Shown here: in pieces, positions 26,996 to 35,708 of the stretch
Layout: every line of letters begins with the position of its first letter
How positions within the stretch are numbered: position 1 is the first letter of the stretch
Source: Marinobacter sediminum
GTDB taxonomy: Bacteria; Pseudomonadota; Gammaproteobacteria; Pseudomonadales; Oleiphilaceae
NCBI RefSeq assembly: GCF_023657445.1
Contig: NZ_JAGTWY010000001.1
Location: 434,001 to 498,000, forward strand
DNA length: 64,000 nt
Direction: 5' to 3'
The notes under the pieces: generated by a model
Seen by the model: the letters and a program-made list of their open reading frames with translations, nothing else
The model's database searches: none
What the model was told of the DNA's origin: nothing
Translations under genes and position numbers: made by a program

Positions 26996-27409
26996 ATGCT
27001 GAAATTATCCAATGCTGTTGAACTTGCCGACTGGGAACTTGAAATCACCCAGATTCGCGCTCAGGGAGCTGGTGGCCAGAACGTCAATAAGGTCGCCTCA
27101 GCCGTCCATCTGCGATTCGATATCCTGAATTCCAGCCTTCCTCCGTTTTACAAGGAACGGCTGATGTCGCTGAATGATCAGCGTATCAGCAAGGAGGGCG
27201 TGATTATTATCAAAGCACAATCTTTCCGGACTTTGGAGCTCAATAAGGAAGATGCCCTCGAGCGTCTGAAAGAGTTGATACAGGAAGCAGTGAAGCCGCA
27301 GAAAGCGCGCCGCCCGACGAAACCATCCCGTTCGGCCCAGCGCAAGCGCGTGGACCGCAAGACCAAAAAGGGCAAAACCAAGGCTCTGCGCGGCAAGGTT
27401 CAGATCTGA
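26996..27409 (+). CDS. arfB: Alternative ribosome-rescue factor ArfB (YaeJ)
   Basis: A 137-residue release-factor-like protein. Residues 23-30 hold QGAGGQNV, so the catalytic GGQ is at 26-28, followed by the NKVASAVHLRFD stretch. The C-terminal tail from about residue 104 is very rich in Lys and Arg (KARRPTKPSRSAQRKRVDRK), as needed to enter the empty mRNA channel. It hydrolyses peptidyl-tRNA on stalled ribosomes lacking mRNA in the A site. Its end overlaps the convergent hydrolase gene by ten bases. Confidence 0.95.
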   Translation: MLKLSNAVELADWELEITQIRAQGAGGQNVNKVASAVHLRFDILNSSLPPFYKERLMSLNDQRISKEGVIIIKAQSFRTLELNKEDALERLKELIQEAVKPQKARRPTKPSRSAQRKRVDRKTKKGKTKALRGKVQI

Positions 27410-28476
27410 GCGGTTTGCTGTTCCCCGCTCTTTGATTCAACCCTTTTCAGAAACGACTCGATGTCCTGATACGCTTCTTCCGCCTCTGGGAGCAGCGGGC
27501 CGAAGATCTGCCAGACGTGCACCATGCCAGGCCAGGTATGCAGCTCCACGGGCGAGCCTTCGGCTTGTGCCTTGGAGGCATAGCGACGAGCGTTATCCAG
27601 CAGCATTTCGGAATCACTGGCCTGAATGAGGGTTGGCGGCAGATTTCGCAGATCGCCCCGAAGCGGTGACGCGACGGCACTGGCGGGAGAAACCCGCATT
27701 GCTGCAAACGTTACCCACCAGATGATGGGCAGGGGGATCTTGGAGAGCCCGCCGAACACGGGGCCAAGCAAGGGGTCTGTTGAAATGTTGTTCCGGTTGC
27801 TGGGTGCGGTCAGGGTCATGTCTGTGGAAGGCGAAAAGGCGATCGCCGCGTCCGCCTGGCGTATCCGGTTGTCCCGAATCCAGGCCAGCAGTCCCAGAGT
27901 GTGACTGCCGCCGGCCGAATCTCCGGCAACTACCATGAAGTCAGCGTTTTCCTGCCCCTCTGGTCCATGCTCCAGCAACCAGGTATAGGCCTTCCGGCAA
28001 TCACGGATGCCATCCATGTAGCGGTGTTCCGGCATCAGCCGGTAATCGACCGCAAACACGGCGGCATTGGCTATGTGGGAAAACCGATCGGTTATTGCCC
28101 GGTGGCTCCGCGGGCTTCCGGCAGCCCATGCGCCACCGTGGATGTAGAGAATGCGTCGTCGGGTATCCGCTCCGGGAGCAATGACCCATTCGCCGCGCGG
28201 CTCCTCACAGTGACGAAAATCCGAGCTCAGCTCCAGCCCCTCACTCAATCCGTCCATGTGATGGCGAAGTGCCATCAGGCGGGCCTTGCCTTTCAGGCCC
28301 CGTGAACTCATGCCAAGTTCGCGAATCTTACCAAGGACTTCCCTGTTGGCATCGCTGGGGACACCATCCCGAACCGGGTGGTCCTCATGGTCAAGGTGTG
28401 ACAGGTCTTCCAGGCGGAAGATCACCAGTGTGGCGGCAATGATCAATAAAATTACGGCTAACAGAATCCAGAGCAT
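27400..28476 (-). CDS. Membrane-anchored alpha/beta hydrolase, HSL-type esterase
   Basis: A 358-residue hydrolase with an N-terminal hydrophobic anchor (about residues 2-21). The oxyanion-hole motif YIHGGAW and the nucleophile elbow GDSAGG are those of the hormone-sensitive-lipase family. The acid and base are probably the Asp in QASDSEMLLDNA and the His in GMVHVWQ. It likely cleaves short- or medium-chain esters; the substrate is unknown. It is a single-gene unit on the minus strand. Confidence 0.88.
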   Translation of the reverse strand: MLWILLAVILLIIAATLVIFRLEDLSHLDHEDHPVRDGVPSDANREVLGKIRELGMSSRGLKGKARLMALRHHMDGLSEGLELSSDFRHCEEPRGEWVIAPGADTRRRILYIHGGAWAAGSPRSHRAITDRFSHIANAAVFAVDYRLMPEHRYMDGIRDCRKAYTWLLEHGPEGQENADFMVVAGDSAGGSHTLGLLAWIRDNRIRQADAAIAFSPSTDMTLTAPSNRNNISTDPLLGPVFGGLSKIPLPIIWWVTFAAMRVSPASAVASPLRGDLRNLPPTLIQASDSEMLLDNARRYASKAQAEGSPVELHTWPGMVHVWQIFGPLLPEAEEAYQDIESFLKRVESKSGEQQTAQI

Positions 28477-28585
28477 GGGCGGCCCATATCAGATTGGCCC
28501 CTGTATGCGGGGCGAACTATGCTTCAGATGATACCTGTTGATAACGACGGGTACTGCCCTCAAAGATCACAGAAGGAGCAGGGCG

Positions 28586-28903
28586 ATGCAAATTGCATAT
28601 CGGGCTCGTGATATTACCGAGGCACATATTGTTGCCGGGCTGCTCGGAGCCAATGGTATTGAGGCTCACGTGGGTGGTCACTATCTGCAAGGCGCCATGG
28701 GTGAGATAGGTGCGGCCGGTTTCACTAATGTCCATGTGGACGACGAAGACCTCTACCGGGCCAGGGAGCTGGTGCGGGAGTACGAAGCGGGGGGCCGGGC
28801 CGTGGCTGCGTCTGACGACGACGAAGACAAGCCAGACTTCTACGCTCGCTGGTTTCTTCTGGCGCTTGCAGTTGTGGCGGTTTTGCTGCTGAACCTTTAC
28901 TGA
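28586..28903 (+). CDS. DUF2007 protein with C-terminal membrane helix
   Basis: A 105-residue protein. Residues 1-70 (RDITEAHIVAGLLGANGIEAHVGG, then TNVHVDDEDLYRARELV) are a DUF2007 putative signal-transducing domain, a small ferredoxin-like fold. An acidic linker (DDDEDK) leads to a single transmembrane helix at the C-terminus (FLLALAVVAVLLLNLY). The ATG at 28586 follows GGAGCAGGGCG. It is monocistronic and its function is unknown. Confidence 0.83.
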   Translation: MQIAYRARDITEAHIVAGLLGANGIEAHVGGHYLQGAMGEIGAAGFTNVHVDDEDLYRARELVREYEAGGRAVAASDDDEDKPDFYARWFLLALAVVAVLLLNLY

Positions 28904-29014
28904 ACCCGGTTGGTCCGGCTTGTCCGGGCAAGGGGTTTAGTCGTATCCGATTGATCGGCTGCTACTGTGCGGCCGTAGTCCTGTGCACATTTTACCGTTT
29001 TGGAGAATAAAGTT

Positions 29015-29707
29015 ATGGCAGATCAGCCGGTTATGCTTATTACAGGAGCTTCCTCAGGAATTGGTGCTGCGACGGCAAGAGCCGCATCTCGCCAGGGGTA
29101 TCGTCTGGTGCTGGCGGCACGCTCCGAAGACAAGCTCAAGGGGCTGCAGCAGGAACTCGGTGGTGAGGCAAAGGTGCTTACCGTCCAATGTGATGTTCAG
29201 AGCGGCGACGATCAGAAAGCCATGGTTGATCAGGCTCTGAAAACATTTGGCCGTATTGATGCAGTGTTTGCCAACGCCGGACGCGGCGGTGAGCCCGGAG
29301 GTTTCAGCAAGGCCGATCCGGAGGTGTGGAAGGATATGCTCCTCACCAATATCTACGGGGTGGGCCTGACCATACAGCATTGCCTGCCGGCACTGCGTGA
29401 AAGCAAGGGGCAGTTGCTGCTGACCGGTTCTGCTGCTGGCAGGGTGACGATTCCGGGGTCGATGTACAGTGCGAGCAAATGGGCAGTTTCTGCCATCGGT
29501 TATGGAGTTCGTGAAGAGCTTCGTGGGTCCGGAATCCGGGTCACCCTGATTGAACCGGGTATGGTGGACACGCCTTTCTTCGACAAGCCGCCGGCCCATG
29601 CACTGAAGCCGGAGGACATTGCAGAAGCCGTGATGTATGCGGTCTCCCAGCCCGCCCATGTGGACGTGAACGAAATCCTGGTTCGACCGACACCGTCTGT
29701 CGATTGA
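29015..29707 (+). CDS. Short-chain dehydrogenase/reductase (first of pair)
   Basis: A 230-residue classical SDR: the nucleotide-binding GASSGIG is at 11-17, NAG at about 87, and the catalytic YSASKWA with Tyr and Lys. It oxidises or reduces an unknown alcohol/ketone with NAD(P). An upstream GGAGA lies about nine bases from the ATG at 29015. A second SDR gene follows after about 50 bases in the same direction, so the two may form a transcript, though they are divergent in sequence and not tandem copies. Confidence 0.9.
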   Translation: MADQPVMLITGASSGIGAATARAASRQGYRLVLAARSEDKLKGLQQELGGEAKVLTVQCDVQSGDDQKAMVDQALKTFGRIDAVFANAGRGGEPGGFSKADPEVWKDMLLTNIYGVGLTIQHCLPALRESKGQLLLTGSAAGRVTIPGSMYSASKWAVSAIGYGVREELRGSGIRVTLIEPGMVDTPFFDKPPAHALKPEDIAEAVMYAVSQPAHVDVNEILVRPTPSVD

Positions 29708-29758
29708 TACCTGTTCGGTTGGGTTTTGACGCAGACCAGATTTTTTCAGGAGACAATT

Positions 29759-30517
29759 TTGAGCCAGTCTGAACGTGTTGCCCTTGTGACCGGTGGAGCA
29801 AAAGGTATCGGCCGGGGCATCGTGCTGTATCTTGCCAATGAGGGCTGGAAGGTGGCCTTCTGCGACCGGGATGAGCTCATCGGTGAGCAACTGGTAGAAA
29901 CCGGAGCAGGGAAACTCTGTTTCCTTCCAGGGGATGTTGCCAGTGAACCCGATGTTGAACGCATGGTTGATGAAACCGTGCAGTGGGGTGGCAGGCTAGA
30001 TGCAGTGATCAACAACGCCGGCATTGCCGATCCGGAAACCGGTCCTGTTGAGAGCCTGAGCCTGGAACAATGGCAGCGGCGCCTGGACGTGAACCTGACA
30101 GGCCCGTTCCTTGTCACCAAACACTGTATACCCCATCTTCGGAAAACAAACGGCGCTATCGTCAACATAGCGTCCACTCGCGCGCTGCAATCGGAGCCGG
30201 ATACGGAAGCCTATGCAGCCACCAAAGGTGGTGTTGTGGCGCTGACCCATGCTCTGGCCATGAGCCTGGGGCCGGCGATTCGAGTGAACTGTATCAGTCC
30301 TGGCTGGATTGATACCCGCGCGTTTCAGGGCCATGCAGACGAAGTGCCGCCGCTTTCGGAAACCGATCATCATCAGCATCCTGCGGGTCGTGTTGGCCAG
30401 CCGGAGGACATTGCCTCGCTGGTGGACTATCTGATTTCGCCAAAAGCTTCGTTTATTACCGGTCAGAACTTCGTGGTAGACGGAGGCATGGTCCGGAAGA
30501 TGATCTACGAGGAATAG
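29759..30517 (+). CDS. Short-chain dehydrogenase/reductase (second of pair)
   Basis: A 252-residue classical SDR with TGGAKGIGRG near the N-terminus, NNAGIAD, and the catalytic YAATKGG. It ends with SFITGQNFVVDGGMVRKM, the usual FabG-like C-terminal turn. The substrate is unknown. The start chosen is TTG 29759, with AGGAG six bases upstream; no ATG fits. The RNA ligase/phosphodiesterase-like thpR gene starts five bases after the stop, so they are likely co-transcribed. Confidence 0.9.
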   Translation: MSQSERVALVTGGAKGIGRGIVLYLANEGWKVAFCDRDELIGEQLVETGAGKLCFLPGDVASEPDVERMVDETVQWGGRLDAVINNAGIADPETGPVESLSLEQWQRRLDVNLTGPFLVTKHCIPHLRKTNGAIVNIASTRALQSEPDTEAYAATKGGVVALTHALAMSLGPAIRVNCISPGWIDTRAFQGHADEVPPLSETDHHQHPAGRVGQPEDIASLVDYLISPKASFITGQNFVVDGGMVRKMIYEE

Positions 30518-30521
30518 GGTG

Positions 30522-31091
30522 ATGCCACGGTTGTTCTTTGGTGTGGAGATACCAGCATCGGTGAAAAAGCGCCTGGAGCAGGTCAAGGCGCCAATCGAGG
30601 GGGCAAAGTGGCAAAGCACCAACCAGCTGCATCTGACGCTGTTGTTTCTGGGCCAGGTGAAACCGGAGCAGGTCCCGGCTATTTGCGAGGCCGCCCGTAA
30701 CCTGCCTGTTCCAGGGTTTGACCTGTCCATCGATGGCGTGGGTTGTTTCGGGAAGCCGGAGTTACCGCATAACCTCTGGGCGGACGTCGATCCCGTTGCG
30801 CCCGTAGCGGCCATCCATAAAGCTCTGAATCAGCGGCTCGAACCTGAAGGCTTCCCGATGGAATCGCGCCCGTTCAAGCCTCATGTGACCCTCGCCCGTT
30901 TCAGGAAACAACGAGGCTCTGCCAGGGAACTGCTGGCAAGCCACAGGCACGATCAGTTCGGCCAGTTCCCGGTTCATGAGTGTGTGTTGTATGAAAGCAC
31001 ACAGGGAGCCGGAGGATCCGTTTACACGGTGGTTGAGCGGTTTCCGTTATCGGGCTGCCCTGGCGGGGAGCGGTGCTCCACAGGGCATTAG
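30522..31091 (+). CDS. thpR: RNA 2',3'-cyclic phosphodiesterase (2H superfamily)
   Basis: A 189-residue LigT/ThpR-like protein with the two catalytic HxT motifs: HLTLLFLG (His37) and HVTLARF (His about 123), each followed by the expected beta strand. The enzyme opens 2',3'-cyclic phosphates on RNA ends. ATG 30522 is preferred to the GTG one codon earlier. Its end overlaps the convergent pseudouridine synthase gene by four bases. Confidence 0.9.
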   Translation: MPRLFFGVEIPASVKKRLEQVKAPIEGAKWQSTNQLHLTLLFLGQVKPEQVPAICEAARNLPVPGFDLSIDGVGCFGKPELPHNLWADVDPVAPVAAIHKALNQRLEPEGFPMESRPFKPHVTLARFRKQRGSARELLASHRHDQFGQFPVHECVLYESTQGAGGSVYTVVERFPLSGCPGGERCSTGH

Positions 31092-32020
31092 CGCTTGGTG
31101 CTGCGCTGACGCTGCTTTTTCGGCTTTTGCCGTGCTGCCGGCTTTGAGCCTGCTTTGCCGTGGGTTTTGCCAGAGGGTTTGCCCGGTGGTTTGTTGCCTG
31201 CGCCGGGCTTGCGCGGTTTCCCGGCCGGACGTTTACCGGAGGGGGTTCCTGAAGGCTTGGGTTTGCGGACCTGCTTTTTCGTACCGGGAGGGGCTTCCGA
31301 AGAGGAATCCTTGATGGCATCGAACAGCACAGTGAGTTCCTTGCTGGTCAGATCCCGCCACTGGCCGACCGGTAAACCACCAAGGCTTATGTTCATGATC
31401 CGGGTGCGCTCCAGCTTGGTCACGTCGTAGCCGAAATGCTCGCACATCCTGCGAATCTGTCGGTTCAGGCCCTGAACCAGGATGATCCGGAACACGAAAC
31501 GGGATTCCTGCTGTACTTTGCACTTCTTCGTCACAGTGCCCAGGATCGGCACGCCGTTGGCCATGCCCTGAATAAACTCTTTGGTAATGGGTTTGTCGAC
31601 GGTAACCAGGTATTCCTTTTCGTGATTGTTGCCCGCCCGGAGGATTTTGTTGACCAGATCGCCATTGCTGGTCATGAAAATCAGGCCCTGGGAATCCTTG
31701 TCCAGGCGCCCAACAGGAAAAATCCGGTCACTGTGGCCCACAAAACGCTGGATGTTGTATTTCTCGGCAGTATCCGTGGTGCTGACGATGCCTACGGGCT
31801 TATTCACAGCAATAAATACCAGCTCTTCCTCTGCGCGAGGTTCGATCACCTGCCCGTTGACCTTGACGGTATCTCCCGGCATGACCTGATCACCGACGGT
31901 TGACCGCTTTCCGTTGATGTAGACGTTACCCTGCTCAATATACCGGTCGGCCTCCCGGCGTGAGCATAGACCGCTTTCGCTGATGTACTTGTTGAGGCGG
32001 GTGGAGGCGTTGCTGGTCAT
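31088..32020 (-). CDS. rluF: 23S rRNA pseudouridine synthase RluF, with long basic tail
   Basis: A 310-residue enzyme with an N-terminal S4 domain ([21 protein letters not shown]), then an RsuA-type catalytic domain with [10 protein letters not shown] (catalytic Asp107) and [15 protein letters not shown]. The RluF assignment follows from LNRQIRRM and its length; modification of 23S rRNA U2604 is the family role. Residues from about 236 form a Lys/Pro/Gly-rich tail of about 75 residues, which I expect to be disordered and to bind RNA. It is transcribed alone. Confidence 0.88.
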   Translation of the reverse strand: MTSNASTRLNKYISESGLCSRREADRYIEQGNVYINGKRSTVGDQVMPGDTVKVNGQVIEPRAEEELVFIAVNKPVGIVSTTDTAEKYNIQRFVGHSDRIFPVGRLDKDSQGLIFMTSNGDLVNKILRAGNNHEKEYLVTVDKPITKEFIQGMANGVPILGTVTKKCKVQQESRFVFRIILVQGLNRQIRRMCEHFGYDVTKLERTRIMNISLGGLPVGQWRDLTSKELTVLFDAIKDSSSEAPPGTKKQVRKPKPSGTPSGKRPAGKPRKPGAGNKPPGKPSGKTHGKAGSKPAARQKPKKQRQRSTKR

Positions 32021-32158
32021 TGGTTATCCGGGCAGAAGGTCGGGTTTCGGGGCATGATAACAGGCTGAAAGAGCCATGACAGCAAGGGCTGGTGCTTTGC
32101 CGGCGTCTCTGCCATTCTTTGGTTTGTTCCCGATAAATTCAACAAATTCAGGGATTTC

Positions 32159-32551
32159 ATGGAAAAGACTCGCATTACCATCGTCGCTGTTACCAGCATT
32201 GTTCTGTTCTTTCTGGCCAATTATCTGTGCCGGTTTTTGTTTGGATTGACCGGCGTGGGCGTCTCACTGCTGATTGCTGCGCTGATTGCAGCCTATATGG
32301 GGTTTTCGGTTGCCCGCACACTGGAACGGGCCCCCATGCCGGAGGAACGGTCACGTGCGCTCTGGATTTACGGCGGTTTCCTTGGGGCGCTGTTTGTCGC
32401 CTTCGGAGCCTGGGTATTTCTTGATACCGGGTTTGATGCGGTGACCGCTGCTACTCTGCTGTTACATTATCTACCCTATCCGGCCCTGGCCCATGTGTTC
32501 CTGTCGGACCGGTTAATTCAGATCTTTCTCAAGAAGAACAAGCAGCCCTGA
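32159..32551 (+). CDS. Hypothetical membrane protein upstream of fetAB
   Basis: A 130-residue protein with about four hydrophobic helices (residues 6-24, 28-50, 66-85, 95-115), short charged loops (RTLERAPMPEERSR) and a Lys-rich C-terminus (KKNKQP). I do not recognise a family. AGGGA precedes the ATG. The TTG start of the fetA-like gene follows 18 bases after its stop, so it probably belongs to the same transcript and could be an accessory component of the metal exporter; that is speculation from position. Confidence 0.7.
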   Translation: MEKTRITIVAVTSIVLFFLANYLCRFLFGLTGVGVSLLIAALIAAYMGFSVARTLERAPMPEERSRALWIYGGFLGALFVAFGAWVFLDTGFDAVTAATLLLHYLPYPALAHVFLSDRLIQIFLKKNKQP

Positions 32552-32568
32552 ATGCCCGGGAGACAAGG

Positions 32569-33177
32569 TTGACAACGCTTAGGCTGGAAGACGTCTCTAT
32601 TGGTACTCTGAAGAGGGTGAGCCTCTCCGTCAGTGGGGGGGACATTGTCTGCGTCTCGGGGGCTTCAGGCAGCGGAAAGAGCCGGCTGTTGAGAGCCGTT
32701 GCGGACCTTGATCCGCATGAGGGCAGCATAGCTCTTGATAGCGAATGTCAGGATGCCATGCCGGGCCATGTATGGCGGCGACAAGTCATGATGGTACCGG
32801 CGGACAGCCAGTGGTGGTTTGATGATGTCGGCTCCCATTTTGGTCCGGATGCTGAGCGGGAGGTTCCGGATGCCCTGGGCCTTGGTCCCGATGTCATGAA
32901 CTGGACAGTGAGCCGTTTGTCTTCGGGCGAGCGTCAGCGACTGGCCATTCTGCGTGCGTTGTACCGGAATCCCAGGGCGTTGTTGCTGGATGAGCCGACG
33001 GCAAATCTTGATGACGAGATGACGCGAAGGGTGGAGGAGTGGCTGGTGTCGGAGATCCGGGCGCGGAATCTGGCCGTCATCTGGATTGCCCATGACAACA
33101 GCCAGATCCGGCGCGTTGCAAACCGACATTACCGGATTCATGGCGAATCGCTGGAGCAACTCGATGGAAGTCATTGA
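32569..33177 (+). CDS. fetA: ABC transporter ATP-binding protein, FetA type
   Basis: A 202-residue ABC ATPase: Walker A GASGSGKS at 31-38, signature LSSGERQRLA, Walker B ALLLDEPTANLD, and a His in WIAHD that fits the switch region. The small size and the adjacent UPF0014 permease give FetA, the ATPase of an iron exporter that also confers peroxide tolerance in E. coli. The start is TTG 32569, with GGGAG upstream. It overlaps fetB by 14 bases. Confidence 0.88.
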   Translation: MTTLRLEDVSIGTLKRVSLSVSGGDIVCVSGASGSGKSRLLRAVADLDPHEGSIALDSECQDAMPGHVWRRQVMMVPADSQWWFDDVGSHFGPDAEREVPDALGLGPDVMNWTVSRLSSGERQRLAILRALYRNPRALLLDEPTANLDDEMTRRVEEWLVSEIRARNLAVIWIAHDNSQIRRVANRHYRIHGESLEQLDGSH

Positions 33178-33970
33178 TCTTGCCTGGTGGAAACTGGCAC
33201 TGACCGCCGTGTTGGTTCTGGCACTGGCCGGTGTCAGCCTGGCAGCGCGGCTCGGGATTGCCCGGAGCCTGCTTATTGCCGGCATGCGCACGGTGATCCA
33301 GCTGACGTTGATCGGTCTGGTTCTGGAAGCCCTGTTTGCGTCCTCGGAACTCTACTGGATTGCCTTGATGGCAACCGTGATGCTTCTGGTGGCCGGCCGG
33401 GAGGTCATGGCACGCCAGCAGCGGCGACTGCGAGGCTTCTGGTCCTTCGGTATTGGCACCGGGGCGATGTTCTTCTCCTCATTTACCGTAACCGTACTCA
33501 CGCTGACTGTGGTGATTGGTCCAACGCCCTGGTATGAGCCCCAGTACGCCATTCCTCTGCTGGGCATGATGCTGGGTAACACCATGACGGGCGTTGCCCT
33601 GAGCCTCGACCGTCTGACCGAATCTGTCTGGAGTCAGCGAGCCGTTATAGAGAATCGACTGATGCTTGGAGAGCCCTGGCGCGATGCCCTGGAGGACATC
33701 CGAAGGCACGCCATGAGAAGCGGGATGATGCCCTCCATCAATGCCATGGCCGCTGCCGGTATCGTCAGCCTGCCCGGCATGATGACCGGTCAGATCCTTG
33801 CCGGCAGTCCGCCCGCGGTTGCGGTGAAATACCAGATTCTGGTGATGTTGACGATCACCGTGGGTACCGGCTTCGGCACACTGATTGCTGTCTCCTGGGG
33901 CAGTCGCCGCATGTTCGATGACCGTGAGAGATTGCGGCTCGACCGGCTGGTGAAGCAAAAGGGTCGTTGA
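33164..33970 (+). CDS. fetB: Iron-export ABC permease, FetB type (UPF0014)
   Basis: A 268-residue permease with about seven hydrophobic helices. The conserved AGMRTVIQLTLIGLVL, PLLGMMLGNTMTG and SLPGMMTGQILAG segments are typical of FetB. ATG 33164 lies within the end of fetA, preceded by GGAG eight bases away. FetAB pumps iron (or another metal) out of the cell. It forms the second half of the exporter operon; the COG0523 GTPase behind a Zur-like box begins 69 bases after it. Confidence 0.9.
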   Translation: MEVIDLAWWKLALTAVLVLALAGVSLAARLGIARSLLIAGMRTVIQLTLIGLVLEALFASSELYWIALMATVMLLVAGREVMARQQRRLRGFWSFGIGTGAMFFSSFTVTVLTLTVVIGPTPWYEPQYAIPLLGMMLGNTMTGVALSLDRLTESVWSQRAVIENRLMLGEPWRDALEDIRRHAMRSGMMPSINAMAAAGIVSLPGMMTGQILAGSPPAVAVKYQILVMLTITVGTGFGTLIAVSWGSRRMFDDRERLRLDRLVKQKGR

Positions 33971-33993
33971 TACCGCGTTGCTTTCGATTAAGT

Positions 33994-34006
33994 GTTATAT
34001 GATAAC
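33994..34006. promoter_or_regulatory. Zur-box-like palindrome before the COG0523 gene
   Basis: GTTATATGATAAC is a perfect 5-base inverted repeat around a 3-base centre. It matches the gammaproteobacterial Zur operator pattern GTTATANNATAAC closely. It ends 33 bases before the ATG of a COG0523 GTPase, a position suited to zinc-dependent repression. Binding is inferred, not shown. Confidence 0.72.
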
Positions 34007-34039
34007 GCTGGATTCATCCCGACCGGCCATGAGCGCGAC

Positions 34040-35014
34040 ATGAAACAACCTATTCCAACCAATCTGATTCTCGGCTTCCTCGGTGTTGGTAAAACTACGG
34101 CCATTCTCGATTTGCTGAAAAGCAAGCCGGAGGGAGAGGTCTGGGCCGTGCTGGTGAATGAATTCGGTGACGTCGGCATTGACGGGGCCATGCTGCAAAC
34201 CGAAGGCGCCTTCGTAAAGGAGGTCCCGGGAGGATGCATGTGTTGCGTGGCGGGTCTGCCCATGCAGGTTGGCCTGAACCAGCTGATTCAAAAGGCGAGG
34301 CCGGACAGGCTGATTATCGAACCGACCGGGCTTGGGCATCCCTCGCAGATTCTGGAGACTCTGACCGGCGAACACTACGCCGATGTGCTGGAACTGGGAC
34401 CGGTCATTACCCTGGTGGATCCTCGCAAGCTGGAAGATCGTCGGGTTCTGGAGAATGTTCAGTTCCGTGACCAGGTTGCCGCCGCCGATATCCTGGTGGC
34501 TAACAAGACCGATCTTTGCTCAACCGAACAACTGAGCCATTTTGAGCACTGGGCCAGACATCTGGAGCCGGAAAAATGCACCGTGTTTCAAACCTGCCAC
34601 GGACATTTAAGGCCGGAGTGGCTCAGTGGCAACACCGCACTGCCAGATGTTTCAACGCCCGATGCACACCATCACCACCACGATCACGAGCCGGTAGTTC
34701 CAGAATCTGTTGAGGACCGTCCATGGCAGATCGCGGAAAACGCTGGCCAGGGATTTTTCAGTGTTGGCTGGCGCGTTCGCCCTGATAAGGTTCTGGACGA
34801 GAATGCACTGCTTGCGATGGCCATGGATAGCCGTTTCGTTCGGTTCAAGGCTGTTGTGCATACCACGCAAGGATGGCGGGTGATAAACGCCGTGGATGGC
34901 GCCTTGTCGGTGACGGAAGCGGAACCCCGTGAGCAGTCCCGGGTAGAAGTGATCAGCCCTGAACCGGTGGACGCTTCCGGGCTGGACCGGCAATTGCGTC
35001 AGGCGGTCCGGTAA
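34040..35014 (+). CDS. CobW/COG0523 GTP-binding metallochaperone, probably zinc-linked
   Basis: A 324-residue G3E GTPase. Walker A GFLGVGKTT is at 12-20; the metal-binding CxCC motif is GGCMCC (Cys66, Cys68, Cys69); the G4 motif is NKTD. A His-rich stretch (HHHHHDHE, about 210-217) lies before the C-terminal CobW-C domain, and is typical of zinc-handling members such as ZigA and YjiA. It would insert or deliver zinc when the metal is scarce. The Zur-like palindrome just upstream supports this. CobW involvement in cobalamin is not supported by any neighbour. Confidence 0.9.
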   Translation: MKQPIPTNLILGFLGVGKTTAILDLLKSKPEGEVWAVLVNEFGDVGIDGAMLQTEGAFVKEVPGGCMCCVAGLPMQVGLNQLIQKARPDRLIIEPTGLGHPSQILETLTGEHYADVLELGPVITLVDPRKLEDRRVLENVQFRDQVAAADILVANKTDLCSTEQLSHFEHWARHLEPEKCTVFQTCHGHLRPEWLSGNTALPDVSTPDAHHHHHDHEPVVPESVEDRPWQIAENAGQGFFSVGWRVRPDKVLDENALLAMAMDSRFVRFKAVVHTTQGWRVINAVDGALSVTEAEPREQSRVEVISPEPVDASGLDRQLRQAVR

Positions 35015-35057
35015 TCCGGGATACGACCATCAAACGTTCGTCAGGTTGGGGGTGTAA

Positions 35058-35708
35058 GTGAGCGATTGCCCGGTGTGTGAAAAGGCACAGCTAACAGGCT
35101 TCGCTGTGGTTAAGGACCAGCGCTACCTGCGTTGTCCGGAGTGCGAAGCCACGGTGATGGAAGCCTCATCCCGGTTGTCGGAGGCACAGGAACGAGCGGT
35201 TTACGAATACCATGAAAACGAGAGCGGTGATCCTGGCTACCGCCGGTTTTTGTCCAAACTGGCGGAGCCGCTTCTGCAGCGACTACCTGCCGGGGCATCG
35301 GGGCTCGACTTCGGGTGTGGGCCGGGTCCGGCACTGGCCGGAATGTTTCGAGAAGCCGGTATGGCCATGGAGTTGTTCGACCCGTTCTTTTATCCGGCAA
35401 CCGATGCGCTGGAGCGTCAGTATGATTTCGTGACCTGTACCGAAGTACTGGAGCATTTGCACCGGCCTGCGGGGGTTTTCAGGCAACTGGATGATCTGCT
35501 CCGGCCAGGGGGGTGGCTTGGAGTCATGACCTGCTTCCAGACTGACGACGCCCGGTTTGCCAACTGGCATTACCGTCGTGACCCGACCCATGTGGTGTTT
35601 TACCGTGAATACACACTGTCGGTCATTGCCCGCCAAATGGGCTGGGAGCTCACCGTTCCTGTAAAAGATGTGGCTCTGTTCCGGAAGGTGCCGGGTCTGT
35701 CTCGTTAA
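35058..35708 (+). CDS. Class I SAM methyltransferase with N-terminal zinc ribbon
   Basis: A 216-residue protein. Residues 1-30 form a zinc ribbon with two CxxC pairs (Cys4, Cys7, Cys26, Cys29). The methyltransferase domain has the motif LDFGCGPGPAL at about 83, an acidic ELFDPF strand, and CTEVLEHLHRP, which fits the methyltransferase type 11/12 group. The target is unknown. Starts at GTG 35058 after GGGGGTGTAA. Its 3' end overlaps the convergent PA2778-type gene by 59 bases, an unusually long tail-to-tail overlap. Confidence 0.85.
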   Translation: MSDCPVCEKAQLTGFAVVKDQRYLRCPECEATVMEASSRLSEAQERAVYEYHENESGDPGYRRFLSKLAEPLLQRLPAGASGLDFGCGPGPALAGMFREAGMAMELFDPFFYPATDALERQYDFVTCTEVLEHLHRPAGVFRQLDDLLRPGGWLGVMTCFQTDDARFANWHYRRDPTHVVFYREYTLSVIARQMGWELTVPVKDVALFRKVPGLSR

